DNA of 64,000 bases, taken from contig CAVVAJ010000009.1 in the NCBI GenBank assembly GCA_963746255.1, positions 1,178,001 through 1,242,000 on the forward strand. Direction: 5' to 3'. The translations under genes and the position numbers were made by a program. Under the pieces are notes generated by a model. The model saw nothing but the letters and a program-made list of their open reading frames with translations. It made no database searches and was not told the origin of the DNA. Positions 27,602 through 37,267 of the stretch are shown piece after piece. Position 1 is the first letter of the stretch. The number at the start of each line of letters is the position of its first letter. The stretch is from DAOVXM01 sp963746255 (GTDB lineage Bacteria > Chloroflexota > Anaerolineae > Anaerolineales > UBA4823).

Positions 27602-29197
27602 TCAGGCTACCGGCCGGTTGACAATTAACTCGATGATTTGGCCTTGCTCACCTTGTAGTATGTTCATTTCGTCGACCATATTCTTGATCAGGAACAGCCC
27701 CCAGCCGCGCGGGGATTGCTCTCCAGCTAATTTGGAATCCAGGTCGGGGACGACCATCTCAGCTTGAGGCATACCTGCCCCAAAATCGTGAACCCGGATG
27801 GCGATTTGTGCTGTGCTGCTCATTACCTTGATGCGCACCGGCAAATCCTCCTGGTACTGGTTGCCGTGTTCCATGGCGTTCATAGTTGCTTCGGCTACTG
27901 CGGTTTGCAGGCGGTTGTTGACAGCCTCATCCAGGTTGAACGACCCTAAAATCTCAAGGGCTTTTTCGCTGGCGGAGCGTTCGTTGCCGGGCTGGCTGGG
28001 AATATCAAATTCCGCCACGAGGGACCAATCCGGTTTTGCGTCCGCCTGCACTGCGGATGCGGTATACAGTAGGGTGACCAGGGTGATATCATCCTCTTGT
28101 TGGTAATTTTCACCCGTAAATTCTTTTAAGGTGCGCAGTAAGTCTGGGACAATTTCTTCGGTAGTGATTTCTGACTCCATCACCTTTACCATGCGCTCGA
28201 ACCCGTACATCTCACGGTTGGAATTGTGTGCCTCAACCAGGCCGTCGCTGGAGAGCAAAAGGGCATCACACTCCGAGAGATGTGCTTCAACTTCTTCATA
28301 CTGCATACCGGGCATCAATCCTAACGGCATACCCGTAGCGCGCAGTTCAGTGATCTGACCGTTTGAAATCAGGTAGGGTAAATTATGACCGGCGTTGGCA
28401 AATACAACCTTGCCATTATGCGGATTGATCAGCAGATACAGACAGGTCACAAACATTTTTTGAGGAATATCGGGATGCAGCAGATCATTGGTACGGGCAA
28501 GGACCTCTCCAGGTGAGATCATGCGTTCGGCGGCGCCGCGCAGGATGCTGCGGGTGGTCGCCATCACCAGGGCGGCCGGCACTCCTTTATCAGTCACGTC
28601 GGCGATGATTACGGCCATGCGTCCATCGGGGAGCTGCAGGAAATCATAAAAATCACCGCTGACCTCGCGAGCTGGCTGCCAGTGGGCATGGATCTGCCAT
28701 CCACTGAAGGTGGGGATCTCCGCGGGCAGCAGCGTCTCCTGGATCACACGTGCCACGCGCAATTCCTGTTCGATGCGTTCCCGCTGCAGAGCTTCTACTT
28801 GCTGTTGCCGGACTAACTGGGCAACCCGTAACGCCGGGGCGGCCTGTGTTGCTAAATTTTGCAGCAGGCGCATATCATCGCTGGAATAATCCTGCTCGCT
28901 GCGGCGCGGCCCCAGGTTGATCAGCCCGATTAACTCACCCTGGCTGACTAGTGGCAGGGCCAGGCGAATTCCGGTTTCTTGCATGGTGCGCAGGGTCGCT
29001 GAATCTAGCTTAAGCTGATCCAGATCGATCACGCCAGGTGAGCCTTGAATATAGGCCAACAGCGGATCATTGGCGGGGATATCCAGGGGTTTGACCTCTC
29101 CCTGTAAGTTTGCCGAAACCACTGGCTGTATTTCGGCTTCAGGTTCAACCTGTGGTGTTCTGCGTATGCGCTTCCAAAGTGATGGTTTATTTTTCAT
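27602..29197 (-). CDS. GAF-PP2C (SpoIIE/RsbU) phosphatase fused to a HATPase_c anti-sigma kinase domain
   Basis: This 531-residue protein has a GAF-like N-terminal part (LALPLVSQGELIGLINLGPR), a coiled linker (QRERIEQELRVARVIQETLLP), a PP2C phosphatase (PAREVSGDFYDF, VIIADVTDKGVPAALVMA, NAGHNLPYL, DALLLSSDGLVEA, QQEDDITLV) and a C-terminal RsbW-type ATPase (AEATMNAMEHGN, IRVHDFGAGMP, RGWGLFLIKNMVDE). It would dephosphorylate and rephosphorylate STAS partners such as the two genes downstream. ATG at 29197 lies only 9 bases from a TATAAT box, so the mRNA may be nearly leaderless. The GAF segment equals the portion that normally follows membrane sensor modules like those at 30762-35631. Confidence 0.9.
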   Translation of the reverse strand: MKNKPSLWKRIRRTPQVEPEAEIQPVVSANLQGEVKPLDIPANDPLLAYIQGSPGVIDLDQLKLDSATLRTMQETGIRLALPLVSQGELIGLINLGPRRSEQDYSSDDMRLLQNLATQAAPALRVAQLVRQQQVEALQRERIEQELRVARVIQETLLPAEIPTFSGWQIHAHWQPAREVSGDFYDFLQLPDGRMAVIIADVTDKGVPAALVMATTRSILRGAAERMISPGEVLARTNDLLHPDIPQKMFVTCLYLLINPHNGKVVFANAGHNLPYLISNGQITELRATGMPLGLMPGMQYEEVEAHLSECDALLLSSDGLVEAHNSNREMYGFERMVKVMESEITTEEIVPDLLRTLKEFTGENYQQEDDITLVTLLYTASAVQADAKPDWSLVAEFDIPSQPGNERSASEKALEILGSFNLDEAVNNRLQTAVAEATMNAMEHGNQYQEDLPVRIKVMSSTAQIAIRVHDFGAGMPQAEMVVPDLDSKLAGEQSPRGWGLFLIKNMVDEMNILQGEQGQIIELIVNRPVA

Positions 29198-29206
29198 CTT
29201 GCACCT

Positions 29207-29252
29207 ATTATAGAGTTCTTGCGTCTGCCAATCGTTACGGGTAGCGTTACGA
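29207..29252 (-). promoter_or_regulatory. promoter with direct-repeat operator upstream of the phosphatase gene
   Basis: On the plus strand the repeat reads CGTTACGG-GTAG-CGTTACGA (29233-29252). On the minus strand TATAAT (29212-29207) follows the second repeat after exactly 20 bases. A second copy with identical spacing lies at 37389-37434. There is no good -35, as expected of an activator-dependent promoter. The regulator is inferred to be the SARP encoded at 37471. Confidence 0.65.
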
Positions 29253-29274
29253 GATCGCTTATTTTTAATTTGGT

Positions 29275-30765
29275 TCAAAAGTTCTGGTTGGAGTTCCCTA
29301 GTTCCCACTCAGCACGTAGGGATTTATCTGGCTGGCGTTTTTCCAGCGAGCGCCATTCTGGGGCCAGCGGGATGACCCCGAATTGGCGGTTGATCTTGCG
29401 GGCTGCCAATCCGATGATGGCGGTGTAGGTCGGGTAGGCGATCTGTAAATCAGCCAATTGTTCCACCCACATCCCAGCAGCCATGCCAGCCGCGGCCATG
29501 TGGACGATTTCTAGGGCCTGCTCGCCAACTACATGGGCACCCAGGATGCGGTGATTTTCAGGTGAGACGATCAGCTTACACAGACCAGTGGTTCGGTCGT
29601 CGATCACAGCACGATCCAGTTCGCAGTAGTCTGCCTGAGCGACCAGGAAATCGCCAGCCAACTGAGCCTGCGCTTCGGTCAGCCCGACACTGCCGTATTC
29701 CGGGTCGGTGAAGCCGCCATGCGGTACGATCGTATGTCTTTCAGGATGACCTGCTCCCAAGACCGCGTTTTCAGCCGCGGCCAGGGCTTCATACCCGGCG
29801 CTTTGAACTAGCATCATCCGTCCGGTGATATCGCCGGCCGCAAAGATGTGAGGTTGATTGGTTTGCAGGTAATCATTGACCGGGATGTAAGCGCCCTGTA
29901 GTTTCGACACCCGCCGCGGGCAGATTCAAGCTGGAAAGGTTGCCCACCCAACCGGTGGAGAGCATCACAGCCTGGGCTTGAACTTGTTGCGCTTGACCAT
30001 TTTGGGTGTAATGCAACACCCGAACAGCTTCCCGCACCTCGATCTGCTGGATAGCCTCTATCCCGGTAATGATCTGCATGCCGCGCTGTTGAAAGGTTTG
30101 CCTGACCAGATCTGAAACAGCCTGATCCTCCGTTCCAAGGATTTGATCACTGCGATCGAGCAAAGCTGACTTGTGCACCGAAAGCGGAGAAGATGGAGGC
30201 CAACTGGCAACCTGTGGCTGCCGCTCCGACGATGATTACCGAAGATGGCAGATCTTTAAGCGCCCAAACATCGCTGTGAGTCAGGGCTAGTTCTGCGCCC
30301 GGAAACTCCAGCCGCCGGGCGCGTCCACCGGCACATAAAATAAATTTCTCGGCCTGGAGGCGGGTGCCATCCGGCAGGCCAACCGTGTGGCCATCCAGGA
30401 AGCGCGCCTCACCAACTTCGCTGAAAACTTCAACATCCACGTCCGATAAGGTGGCCGATCAACTGCTTCTTTTCGTGTATGGTGTAGACCACATGTGAAG
30501 CCCGTTGCATCATCTGGGAAAAATTCAGTTGAGGGATTTGCCCAATCAGTCCATATTCGCGGAATTGTTCCGCTTCGCGCAGCAGACGAGCGGTGTGAGC
30601 CAACACGCGGGTCGGTACACAACCGTCGTTAGTGCAGGTACCGCCCATGCGGTTGCGTTCGATCAGTGCGACCGAAGCACCCAATTCACGAGCCCGTAAA
30701 GCGGCGGTCACTCCGGCAGGCCCACCGCCAATCACGATCAAGTCGGATTTGTATTCTTTTTTCAT
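29275..30765 (-). CDS. pyridine nucleotide-disulfide oxidoreductase (Lpd/MerA-like), three frameshifts
   Basis: Class I flavoprotein disulfide reductase of about 490 residues, recovered from four frame segments. The N-terminus has SDLIVIGGGPAGVTAALRA and the redox-active pair in MGGTCTNDGCVPTRVL. Next comes the NAD-binding PSSVIIVGAAATGCQLASIF, then PHIFAAGDITGRMMLVQ and the C-terminal dimer domain with VVGEQALEIVHMAAAGM. The usual C-terminal His-Pro-Glu motif is replaced by YPTYTAIIGLAA. Breaks fall near 30440, 30165 and 29895. The start at 30765 overlaps the stop of the preceding sensor gene by ATGA. It may supply a redox input to the surrounding signalling genes; that is inference. Confidence 0.8.
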
Positions 30766-31976
30766 TGTTTGAGCCATAAGTTGATCTCTTCAGGTTGTAA
30801 GCTTTCGTCGATCACCGCGATCAGTTTGGCATTCAAGACGCCCAAATCGACTTCATCGCGGGCTGCTGCCACAAAACGAGCCAGGGCCTGCTCAGCGTCA
30901 TACTTTTTGCGGAAAAAGCGTCTGTCGATAAAATCCTGTATCCTAGTTCTGAGCGGATTGAACATAGCTGCAATCACCAGGGTGGAAAAAATAATGGCGA
31001 TCGTCGATCGCTGCCCGGTCAGATTTTCAACCAGGGTTTGCAGGAATATCACGCTGCTAAAATAGACCAGGGCCAGTAGCCCGGTCAGCAGGGTGTATTG
31101 CAGCGTGCGCCGAATGATGATGTCGATGTCAAACAGCCGGTAGCGCAAGATGGCGATACCTACGGCCAGATACAGCGGAATAATTGCCACCTGGCCAAGA
31201 ATAATAAACAGGTAGTCGACCCCCTTCTTTAATTCAGAGATATTCGTGAAGACAGGAAGAAATTCCAAGATGACAAATAAGAAGCCACCCAAAACAAACC
31301 AGCGCAGCTGCAGACGCACCCGTTGTCCGGCTGAACGGTAGCGAAAAATGAGGGAGACAGCAGCCAGGATCATGATCAGTACCAGAGAAATGAAGGATGG
31401 AAACCCCAAAAAATAAGTTACCGGGTTTGCTGATAGCATGCCATAAGGATTGTCAATCACAATGCCTCCAGCTTCTGCACCCCCATTCCAGTTGGGGCCT
31501 GGTTCGAACAAACTCGAAAACAAGACCGCGATCGCTAGAAACAGCCAGATATACAGAAACCGCCAGCGGCGTGATGGCAGTTGCCCGTTCGGAAACCAGA
31601 GCAGCAGCAGGATCAGACAGCCAAGTATCGCAAGATTGGCAGGTTCGGTTAACCACAACAGGAAATATTCCAGGGCCGAATACTCAGCAGGTTGGGAACC
31701 GTTAATATAATAGACGGCATGTCCCAGCGACCGTATACCCACAAGCAATCCATAAATGATCCACAGCCATGCAATACGATTGCGCGGCTGCCGTGTGGCG
31801 ATGATCACTCCCAGGATAGGTGCTCCCATTGCCACAATACCGCTCCCCTGTGTTCCCAACCAATTTAAGCTGGAAGGTTCAGGCGCTAAAAATAACATAA
31901 TCATTGAGATGATCAGGATGACAAATGCAAAAAATGCGGTTCCCCAGGCGAAGCGACGAAGCGCGATATCATTCAT
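30762..31976 (-). CDS. membrane sensor-module paralogue D (no kinase domain)
   Basis: A 404-residue protein with eight or so transmembrane helices followed by a conserved cytoplasmic segment: LRYRLFDIDIIIRRTLQYTL, FNPLRTRIQDFIDRRFFRKK, then a short coil ending ESLQPEEINLWLKQ. In Chloroflexi and actinobacterial sensor proteins this unit normally precedes GAF plus kinase or phosphatase domains. Here it stops just where GAF would begin. It is the last of four tandem paralogues; its ATG overlaps the upstream stop by 8 bases and its stop overlaps the flavoprotein start. The signal sensed is unknown. Confidence 0.78.
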   Translation of the reverse strand: MNDIALRRFAWGTAFFAFVILIISMIMLFLAPEPSSLNWLGTQGSGIVAMGAPILGVIIATRQPRNRIAWLWIIYGLLVGIRSLGHAVYYINGSQPAEYSALEYFLLWLTEPANLAILGCLILLLLWFPNGQLPSRRWRFLYIWLFLAIAVLFSSLFEPGPNWNGGAEAGGIVIDNPYGMLSANPVTYFLGFPSFISLVLIMILAAVSLIFRYRSAGQRVRLQLRWFVLGGFLFVILEFLPVFTNISELKKGVDYLFIILGQVAIIPLYLAVGIAILRYRLFDIDIIIRRTLQYTLLTGLLALVYFSSVIFLQTLVENLTGQRSTIAIIFSTLVIAAMFNPLRTRIQDFIDRRFFRKKYDAEQALARFVAAARDEVDLGVLNAKLIAVIDESLQPEEINLWLKQ

Positions 31977-33231
31977 AAAGATTCATCCTGTGGGATTCCT
32001 TGAGCCACAAACTAACTTTCTCTGGCTGAAGCGTTTCTTCCACCACGCCCAGCAAAGCAGCGGAGAATATATCCATATCCACTTCATCGCGGGCTGTGGC
32101 AGCGAATTGAGCTAAAGCTTGTTGAGCGTCATACTTTTTACGGAAGAAGCGGCGGTCGATGAAGTCCTGGATGCGGATTCGTAAAGGGTTGAAAAGAGCG
32201 GCAATTGTCAGCGTGGAGAGCACGATCACCAGCGGGGATTGCTCCCCAAACAGATTCTCTGCCAGGCTTTGCAGCAAAATCACGCTGCCGAAATAGACCA
32301 GTGCCAGCAGGCCGGTCATCAGAGCATACTGCAGGGTCTTGCGGATGATGATGTCAATATCCCACAGCCGGTAGCGCGAGATGGCAATTGTGATCGCCAC
32401 GGGTAAGCCAAGCCCGAAAATATTGTTGCCGGCGAACCATCCCAGCATCACCGCAATCAGGCGCGGTTTGCCTGCCGGTAACTGTACTGCGCCGCCAAAA
32501 ACGAGAACCCATAAAACCACACTCATTACATAAGTCAGGACACCAAACAGGATCCACTTGGTTTGCTGGCGCTCTAAGGGTGTTGATTCCCGGCGATAGC
32601 GATAGATTTGGAAACTCCCTGCTAGGAGAACCGTGCCGACCAGGATTGTTCCGATCAGCGATTCGCCTGACCCTGAAACTTGTACAACCCCATTTCTTAT
32701 CAGGATTAGCACGGTTACAAAAAAAACCGTAATGATAAGGGGAATATAGGCCCAGCGCGGCGAAAACTTACCATTGGGAATTAGATAAAAGAAAATCAAT
32801 TCAACAAATGTTCCGAATATGTTGAGGAAGATTCCCGGGATTGCTAGGTTGGGGTAATTTGTCGCCCAATCGGTAGAACCCCCATAGGTAGAAATTGGAA
32901 TAATAATCAAGGCCAGGGATACCGACAGCCCCACCGAAGTACCACCCTGCCGCCAGACAATCAACCCACCCAGGATCCAGTAAATCAGCGTAAGCAACAC
33001 AGTTGAAGCAGACATAAAATAAGCATAAGCATGGATGGACATGCCCCAGGAGGTGAGCGCAGTAATTTCAGCAGTTGATAATGCCAGGAAATTACAATCG
33101 CTACCCTGACAGGGAACTAGCATTTGGGCTATATCCAACTGTAGAACAGTCAAAAAGTAGGCCAGAAAAACCAGCGTAATCAATGACCAGCCAGCGATGG
33201 CAATCCAGCGGGAAATCCCCGATCTTTTCAT
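31969..33231 (-). CDS. membrane sensor-module paralogue C (no kinase domain)
   Basis: A 420-residue paralogue of its neighbours: N-terminal helices, then SRYRLWDIDIIIRKTLQYAL, LLALVYFGSVILLQSLAENL, FNPLRIRIQDFIDRRFFRKK and an ending LQPEKVSLWLKESHRM. The first extracytoplasmic loop contains a Cys pair (MLVPCQGSDCNFL), absent from the other three copies, which could respond to oxidation or metals. ATG at 33231 forms an ATGA overlap with the preceding stop. No catalytic or DNA-binding domain is present. Confidence 0.78.
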   Translation of the reverse strand: MKRSGISRWIAIAGWSLITLVFLAYFLTVLQLDIAQMLVPCQGSDCNFLALSTAEITALTSWGMSIHAYAYFMSASTVLLTLIYWILGGLIVWRQGGTSVGLSVSLALIIIPISTYGGSTDWATNYPNLAIPGIFLNIFGTFVELIFFYLIPNGKFSPRWAYIPLIITVFFVTVLILIRNGVVQVSGSGESLIGTILVGTVLLAGSFQIYRYRRESTPLERQQTKWILFGVLTYVMSVVLWVLVFGGAVQLPAGKPRLIAVMLGWFAGNNIFGLGLPVAITIAISRYRLWDIDIIIRKTLQYALMTGLLALVYFGSVILLQSLAENLFGEQSPLVIVLSTLTIAALFNPLRIRIQDFIDRRFFRKKYDAQQALAQFAATARDEVDMDIFSAALLGVVEETLQPEKVSLWLKESHRMNLYE

Positions 33232-34420
33232 TTTTGCAACCATAAGCTTGTTTTATCCGGCTGCATGGTTTCCTCCACCACTCCCAGTAAAGCCGTAGTC
33301 AGGTTATCCATATCCACCTCATCACGGGCAGTAGCGGCAAAATAGAACAGAGCTTGTTCGGCGTTGTACTTTCTGCGGTAGAAACGCCGGTCGATGAAAT
33401 CCTGCACACGGATGCGTAAGGGATTAACAGCGCCGCGATCGCTAGGGTGGAGAGCACGATCACCAATGGGGACTGTTCCCCAGTCAAATTCTCTACCAGG
33501 CCTTGCAGCAAAATGACGATACCCAAATAGACCAGCACCAGCAGTCCAGTCAGTAATGTGTATTGTATTGTCTTGCGGATGATGATGTCGATATCAAAAA
33601 GGCGGTAGCGCAGGATGGCGATGGCGATGGCAATTGGCATCAACATAATGGCTAGAAAGAGCAGAGCGTTACCTAAACTCGCCCATTCATTGCCCAGCTC
33701 GCTCCACAAAAAACCCAAAACCAAATTGAGAACAAAAAAACTGGCGGCGTATAACAGCCATTTGATCTGGTTCCGCTCGCGGTGATCGGCTGACCGATAA
33801 CGATACAATAAAGACAGCATACAAAGCACAGCGAAAGCCATGACCGTTCCAAAAAATAACAAAAAGGGAAATGCAGAGATGGGTATGAACCCAATTGGGT
33901 TTGGTACATCCCAACTGCTGTCTGCGGGACCAAAAGTTGTGGAAAAGGTGATGAAAAAAACAATGATTGCCCACAGACCTAGTCCTACAAATGCTACCCA
34001 ATGCCATCGCGGGGCAGGCGGTAATCCAGTCGGAAAGAGCAGGGCGATATATAGGATTGGAAAGAGCAGCATCGTCCAAGACCAGTTAGAGAACCAAAGT
34101 GAAATCAGCAGAAACCCGGATGGCTGGGTGGGGGCAGTCCTCAAATTACTGACGTAGCTGTCCAAGGGCCAGCCAAAAACCAACATGCTCACCAGTATCA
34201 GGAGCCAGCCGACTGTATTGCGCGGCTGGCGGGAAACAATCAGCGTACCCATCAGTGCAAATACTGGAAAGCCAACAAAAGTGAATATATCCTCTGCTAT
34301 CTTGAAAATATTGTCATCAAACGGGCGGTTCGAAAACTCATATACCGAGGCAGCAATGGCACCTATCATCACAATGGTGCAAATACTCCAGGCGATTCGG
34401 GCTGAAACTCTTGGGTTCAT
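33228..34420 (-). CDS. membrane sensor-module paralogue B, one frameshift
   Basis: About 397 residues. The membrane part and LRYRLFDIDIIIRKTIQYTL are in frame, then a single lost base near 33431 (run AALTT/AALLIP) breaks it. The corrected frame restores FNPLRIRVQDFIDRRFYRRK and a terminal MQPDKTSLWLQK with a stop at 33228. That stop overlaps the next ATG by ATGA, which strongly supports the corrected reading. The start at 34420 is also an ATGA overlap with the gene before it. It has the same architecture and presumed role as its three paralogues. Confidence 0.76.
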
Positions 34421-35631
34421 CGTCCTTGATTCCTCATCCACACACTCACCTGCTCCGGCTGCATGGTCTGCTCTACTACGATCAGCAGTGCGGCTGTGAG
34501 CATGTCTATGTCCACTTCATCGCGGGCGGTGGCGGCAAACTGGGCCAGGGCTTGTTCGGCGTTGTATTTCTTGCGGTAAAAACGGCGGTCGATGAAATCC
34601 TGGATGCGGATGCGCAAGGGATTAAACAGCGCCGCAATCGCCAGGGTGGAGAGCACGATCACAAGTGGAGATTGCTCACCGAAAAGATTTTCTGTCAGGC
34701 TTTGCAGCAAGATCACGCTGCCAAAATACACCAGCGCCAGCAAGCCGGTCAGCAGGGCATACTGCAAGGTTTTGCGGATGATCAGGTCAATATCGTACAG
34801 TCGGTAGCGTAGGATGGCGACCGCAATCGCCACCGGGAAAGTCGCCATTCCAATCGGCAGTAGCAAATTCCAGAGGTTTTCAGCCTGGCTGTGGCTTCCA
34901 CCGATGAAAGATGGGGCGTAGAACACCACAAAGATAGCGCCAGCGTAGAACAGCCACTTAATCTGCTGACGTTCCACCCCCCGCGCCCGGTGAAAACGCA
35001 CAAACAGAGAGATCGCACTTAGTAGAATCCAGATCGGGAAGAGAACTACGAACGGCCCTACGAAGGCATCAATCCATTCGACTTTCAGGAAACCAATCGG
35101 GTTAGGAACTTGGAAGATGGTGGCATCCGATCCCGGACCGATAACTTCTGCAAAAGTAATCGATGATACAAAAATCAACACAATTCCAAGACCCAGGTAA
35201 ATGACCCAATTCCAACGCGGGCTGATGGTACGGCCTGTTGGGAACAGCAGCATGATGAACATGATGGGTGTAACCAGCAAAATCCAGTTCCAGTTGCTGA
35301 ACCACAGAATAATTAGAAAGAGCGGTGAAGGATTTGCGGGTGGGGGCAGCTGTGCGCTGAGATAGGGGGCCAGATAAGCGTCAATCACAAAAGCCACCGA
35401 GAGACCCGGCAGCATCATCAACAATCCGATCACATTACGGGGTTGACGAGAGATGATCAGCGCGCCGACCAGTGCGAAAAGCACAGGAATAAATGGAAAT
35501 ACAACGATGAAAAAAGTAGGGGTTTCTCCTTCTGGACTGCCTGAAACGAAGGAAATGATCGCTGCTATATTAGAAGCAGTAATCAGTCCAAAAATCAGCC
35601 AGGCAACAATCGCATTTCGTTTTTCTTTCAT
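34417..35631 (-). CDS. membrane sensor-module paralogue A (no kinase domain)
   Basis: A 404-residue first member of the four-gene array: about eight transmembrane helices, LRYRLYDIDLIIRKTLQYAL, FNPLRIRIQDFIDRRFYRKK and an ending QTMQPEQVSVWMRNQGR. It follows the GNAT gene by 8 bases, with the SD formed by the end of that gene. The four copies differ most in their N-terminal membrane halves and least in the DIDIII and RIQDFIDRRF segments, suggesting different inputs feeding a shared output surface. Confidence 0.78.
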   Translation of the reverse strand: MKEKRNAIVAWLIFGLITASNIAAIISFVSGSPEGETPTFFIVVFPFIPVLFALVGALIISRQPRNVIGLLMMLPGLSVAFVIDAYLAPYLSAQLPPPANPSPLFLIILWFSNWNWILLVTPIMFIMLLFPTGRTISPRWNWVIYLGLGIVLIFVSSITFAEVIGPGSDATIFQVPNPIGFLKVEWIDAFVGPFVVLFPIWILLSAISLFVRFHRARGVERQQIKWLFYAGAIFVVFYAPSFIGGSHSQAENLWNLLLPIGMATFPVAIAVAILRYRLYDIDLIIRKTLQYALLTGLLALVYFGSVILLQSLTENLFGEQSPLVIVLSTLAIAALFNPLRIRIQDFIDRRFYRKKYNAEQALAQFAATARDEVDIDMLTAALLIVVEQTMQPEQVSVWMRNQGR

Positions 35632-35639
35632 GAATTAGT

Positions 35640-36152
35640 TTACTCCAGCGGGTTGATTGCGTACAAATGAAAGGTTCCCAATTTATCGCGGCCTTCCTTC
35701 TCGAAGGCCATCCCAATTTTTTTGGCCACCCGGATCGAAGCCCGGTTGTCTTCATCGATCAGGCAAACCAAGCGCGTCAGACCAAGCTGCTCGAAAGCGT
35801 AATCCCGGATACCCGCGGCGGCTTCCATCCCTAAACCCTGCCCCCACAAGGTTTTGTCGATCATGTAAGCGATCTCCACCTCGAATTGCCCGTCAATCGT
35901 CCAGGGCAGCAAACCGCAGCGCCCGATGAATTGACCCGTTTCCTTATGGATCGTAGCCCACAAGCCCAGTTCGGGGTGCTGCGGGTGCCCGTTTTGGTGC
36001 CATTCCAATTCTTCTAGCGTTTCCTGGCGTGTTCGAGTCCCATCCGGGAAATAATGGCGCATTTCCGGGTCGCGGTACAGCGCGAACAAGGCATCTAGGT
36101 CGTCCGGTTCCAGGTGGCGGAGCGTGAGGCGTTCGGTTTCGAGAATGATCAT
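35640..36152 (-). CDS. GNAT N-acetyltransferase (RimJ/RimL type)
   Basis: A 170-residue GNAT protein with ETERLTLRHLEPDDLDALF at the start, the acetyl-CoA pyrophosphate loop DKTLWGQGLGMEAAAG (Q/RxxGxG/A variant) and LVCLIDEDNRASIRVAKKIG near the end, the pattern of RimJ/RimL-like N-terminal or small-molecule acetyltransferases. AGGAAAA precedes the ATG. It is cotranscribed between small membrane proteins and the sensor array; its substrate is unknown. Confidence 0.88.
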   Translation of the reverse strand: MIILETERLTLRHLEPDDLDALFALYRDPEMRHYFPDGTRTRQETLEELEWHQNGHPQHPELGLWATIHKETGQFIGRCGLLPWTIDGQFEVEIAYMIDKTLWGQGLGMEAAAGIRDYAFEQLGLTRLVCLIDEDNRASIRVAKKIGMAFEKEGRDKLGTFHLYAINPLE

Positions 36153-36160
36153 TATTTTTC

Positions 36161-36781
36161 CTAAATGGATTTCTCTTTCTTTCGATTGTCACGCCACAGG
36201 CTGAGGCCGAAAACAACCCAACCCAGGCCAAACAGCAGATTGGTCAGAATCCCGTAGAGGCGATAACCATCGTATCTGTCCAAAACCTCCAGGGGGATCA
36301 GAAAGGATAAAACTGCAAGGGTCATTAATATTGCCAGGAACAGCAAAATTCGCCAACTGGTTTTCGGGAGAAGATCTTTTTTTCGGTGGGAGGTACCCAG
36401 CAGCAAACACCCAATTGCCATCAGCGGAACCATAAAAGGCGGCCCCAGCGAAATCGTGATCAGGTCCACAGTTGCTGAAATAACCAGCCCAACCAGGAGC
36501 AATACAAAACCGACCTTGGCTTTGGGTTCAACACGCGCCAGCAGCGGGTACCGGGCGATCAATCCAACAGAAATCATCAGGCTGGCCGGAGCGCTCATCA
36601 GCATTCCCCAGAAAAGCGGATCTTGACCCAGGAAGTGGTTATCCTGGTTGAAAGAAGTCGGCCCGTGCAGCGCTGTAAATAAGGGCCACAACAGCGCCAT
36701 CAACAAGCCACCGGCGATAATCAGCAGTTCAGGCCAGTTTGAAATTTTGGTTAGATGATGGTCAGGACTTGTTGTTTCCAT
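36161..36781 (-). CDS. six-helix membrane protein, function unknown
   Basis: A 206-residue hydrophobic protein with about six transmembrane helices, a polar loop between helices 1 and 2 (HGPTSFNQDNHFLGQDP) and a basic tail (DNRKKEKSI). It has no motif I recognise. It lies 8 bases upstream of the GNAT gene in the same transcript. It resembles the many small membrane proteins accompanying stress-sensing operons, but no function can be given. Confidence 0.6.
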   Translation of the reverse strand: METTSPDHHLTKISNWPELLIIAGGLLMALLWPLFTALHGPTSFNQDNHFLGQDPLFWGMLMSAPASLMISVGLIARYPLLARVEPKAKVGFVLLLVGLVISATVDLITISLGPPFMVPLMAIGCLLLGTSHRKKDLLPKTSWRILLFLAILMTLAVLSFLIPLEVLDRYDGYRLYGILTNLLFGLGWVVFGLSLWRDNRKKEKSI

Positions 36782-36803
36782 GGTGATTTTTCTCTATTGA
36801 AGG

Positions 36804-37265
36804 TTATTTTGTTTTCCATGCAAACAGTCCGCCTAATGCCAGCCCGTAAATCGCATGTCCCAGCGCCCACTGCCAGATAGGCAGCTGCGCCAGGGGCGAG
36901 CCGGTGCCCGGAAGGATCGCAGTTTGGGCTAAAATTAATAGCAGAACGGCGTAAACCACCCCGCCCAACCAGCCGATCATTTTACTGGATGAAAAACGTA
37001 CCAACACCGGCCAGATCAGCGCTCCAAATATGACTCCATAAATTGCTGAAACCGCCAGATGGCTGAGCAGACCCTGTATGGGTGAGGTCAATCCAGCAGC
37101 ACTGAAACGTTCCAGGTAAGCGCCTGGTGTTTCACCGAAGAGCAAAGCGAATGCCGCCAGACTGAGAACCATTGCTGCTCCGCTGATCAAACCGTAAATC
37201 AAACCATCCACGGCGAGATTGCTGACACCAGATTTATTTTTTGAAATTAGACCTGTTTTATCCAT
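36804..37265 (-). CDS. four-helix membrane protein, function unknown
   Basis: A 153-residue protein from the ATG at 37265, with a short polar N-terminus (MDKTGLISKNKSGVS), about four transmembrane helices and glycine-rich packing motifs (GLISGAAMVLSLAAF, YGVIFGALIWPV, ALGHAIYGLALGGLFAW). The start is 2 bases after the stop of the upstream leader peptide, implying translational coupling, so the longer frame reaching 37361 is rejected. The family is not recognised. Confidence 0.6.
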   Translation of the reverse strand: MDKTGLISKNKSGVSNLAVDGLIYGLISGAAMVLSLAAFALLFGETPGAYLERFSAAGLTSPIQGLLSHLAVSAIYGVIFGALIWPVLVRFSSSKMIGWLGGVVYAVLLLILAQTAILPGTGSPLAQLPIWQWALGHAIYGLALGGLFAWKTK

Positions 37266-37267
37266 AA

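Noticed and set aside
30762..35631. Histidine kinases
   Set aside because: No H-box, N-box or G-box is present in any of the four proteins. Only the membrane/sensor half typical of such proteins exists.
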